In this document: piece after piece, positions 51,822 through 51,868 of the stretch
How positions within the stretch are numbered: position 1 is the first letter of the stretch
Layout: each line of letters begins with the position of its first letter
From: Fen-1258 sp964595365
Lineage (GTDB): Bacteria; Bacteroidota; Ignavibacteria; Ignavibacteriales; Melioribacteraceae
Length of the DNA stretch: 51,868 nucleotides
Reading direction: 5' to 3'
Assembly (NCBI GenBank): GCA_964595365.1
Contig: CAZQQC010000004.1
Location: forward strand, 1-51,868
The notes under the pieces: generated by a model
The model's input: only the letters and a program-made list of their open reading frames with translations
What the model was told of the DNA's origin: nothing
The model's database searches: none
Program-made: the position numbers and the translations under genes

Positions 51822-51868
51822 TAACTGATGTTACACAAGGTTTGGGTTCGACAAACAAATTTTTGTTG
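51822..51868 (+). repeat. Dispersed element copy C (cut by the window end)
   Basis: TAACTGATGTTA is followed by CACAAGGTTTGGG and a core beginning TTCGACAAACAAATTTTTGT, the same outer end and core orientation as copy A. The element runs off the end of the window. Confidence 0.85.

Overview
The window looks like a chromosomal segment from a member of the Bacteroidota/Chlorobi group, most likely an Ignavibacteria-type bacterium. This is inferred from the A+T-rich sequence, a secreted lamin-tail protein with a gliding/T9SS-type C-terminal domain, YfhO, DUF2752, TM2 and PspC proteins, and some candidate promoters of the TAnnTTTG type seen in Bacteroidota. Unlike typical Bacteroidota, many genes have clear GGAG-type ribosome binding sites. 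No rRNA, tRNA, CRISPR array, prophage or intact insertion sequence was seen.

Layout. (1) 45-14222, plus strand: a surface-glycan locus. It holds a YfhO-type membrane protein, a Wzx-type flippase, two glycosyltransferase-like proteins, a small NTF2-like protein, a complete pseudaminic acid pathway (PseB, PseC, a PseG-PseH fusion, PseI and a SpsF-type cytidylyltransferase) and a Tat-exported glycosylasparaginase. A four-helix-bundle (23S-IVS/Avd-like) gene sits between pseB and pseC and is flanked by inverted arrays of a 7-bp repeat. (2) 14387-20119: a small membrane protein, a PAS histidine kinase in tandem with a secreted GH13 amylase-like enzyme, and a lipid kinase. (3) 20302-28235: an ADP-forming acyl-CoA synthetase, an IS5-type transposase relic, an ECF sigma/anti-sigma pair, two PspC/LiaF-like membrane proteins, a DUF2905 protein, an NCS2 purine permease and an OsmC protein. 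(4) 28570-32307: a PLP decarboxylase convergent with cysE-cysK, which is preceded by a 35-codon leader ORF ending in four Cys codons, and then a cold-shock gene with a long structured leader. (5) 32466-37648, minus strand: TM2 and DUF2752 proteins, DinB, methylglyoxal synthase, a trypsin-like lipoprotein and an M61 peptidase. (6) 37983-44857, minus strand: nadB-nadC-nadA-ribD-ribE-ribBA-ribH, a compact block for NAD and flavin cofactor synthesis. (7) 44858-51868: a transposase fragment, an AT-rich TPR-like gene, two small membrane proteins, the lamin-tail protein and a TrhO-type rhodanese.

The most notable signals are not ordinary genes. They are the polycysteine leader peptide upstream of cysE-cysK (a candidate cysteine-responsive attenuator outside the Actinobacteria), the four-helix-bundle gene bracketed by inverted heptamer arrays that have become part of the neighbouring coding sequences, and a dispersed ~117-bp element with imperfect inverted ends. 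Three copies of that element are present, and in one of them the core is inverted relative to the outer ends. All function calls come from reading the sequence; no database search was run.
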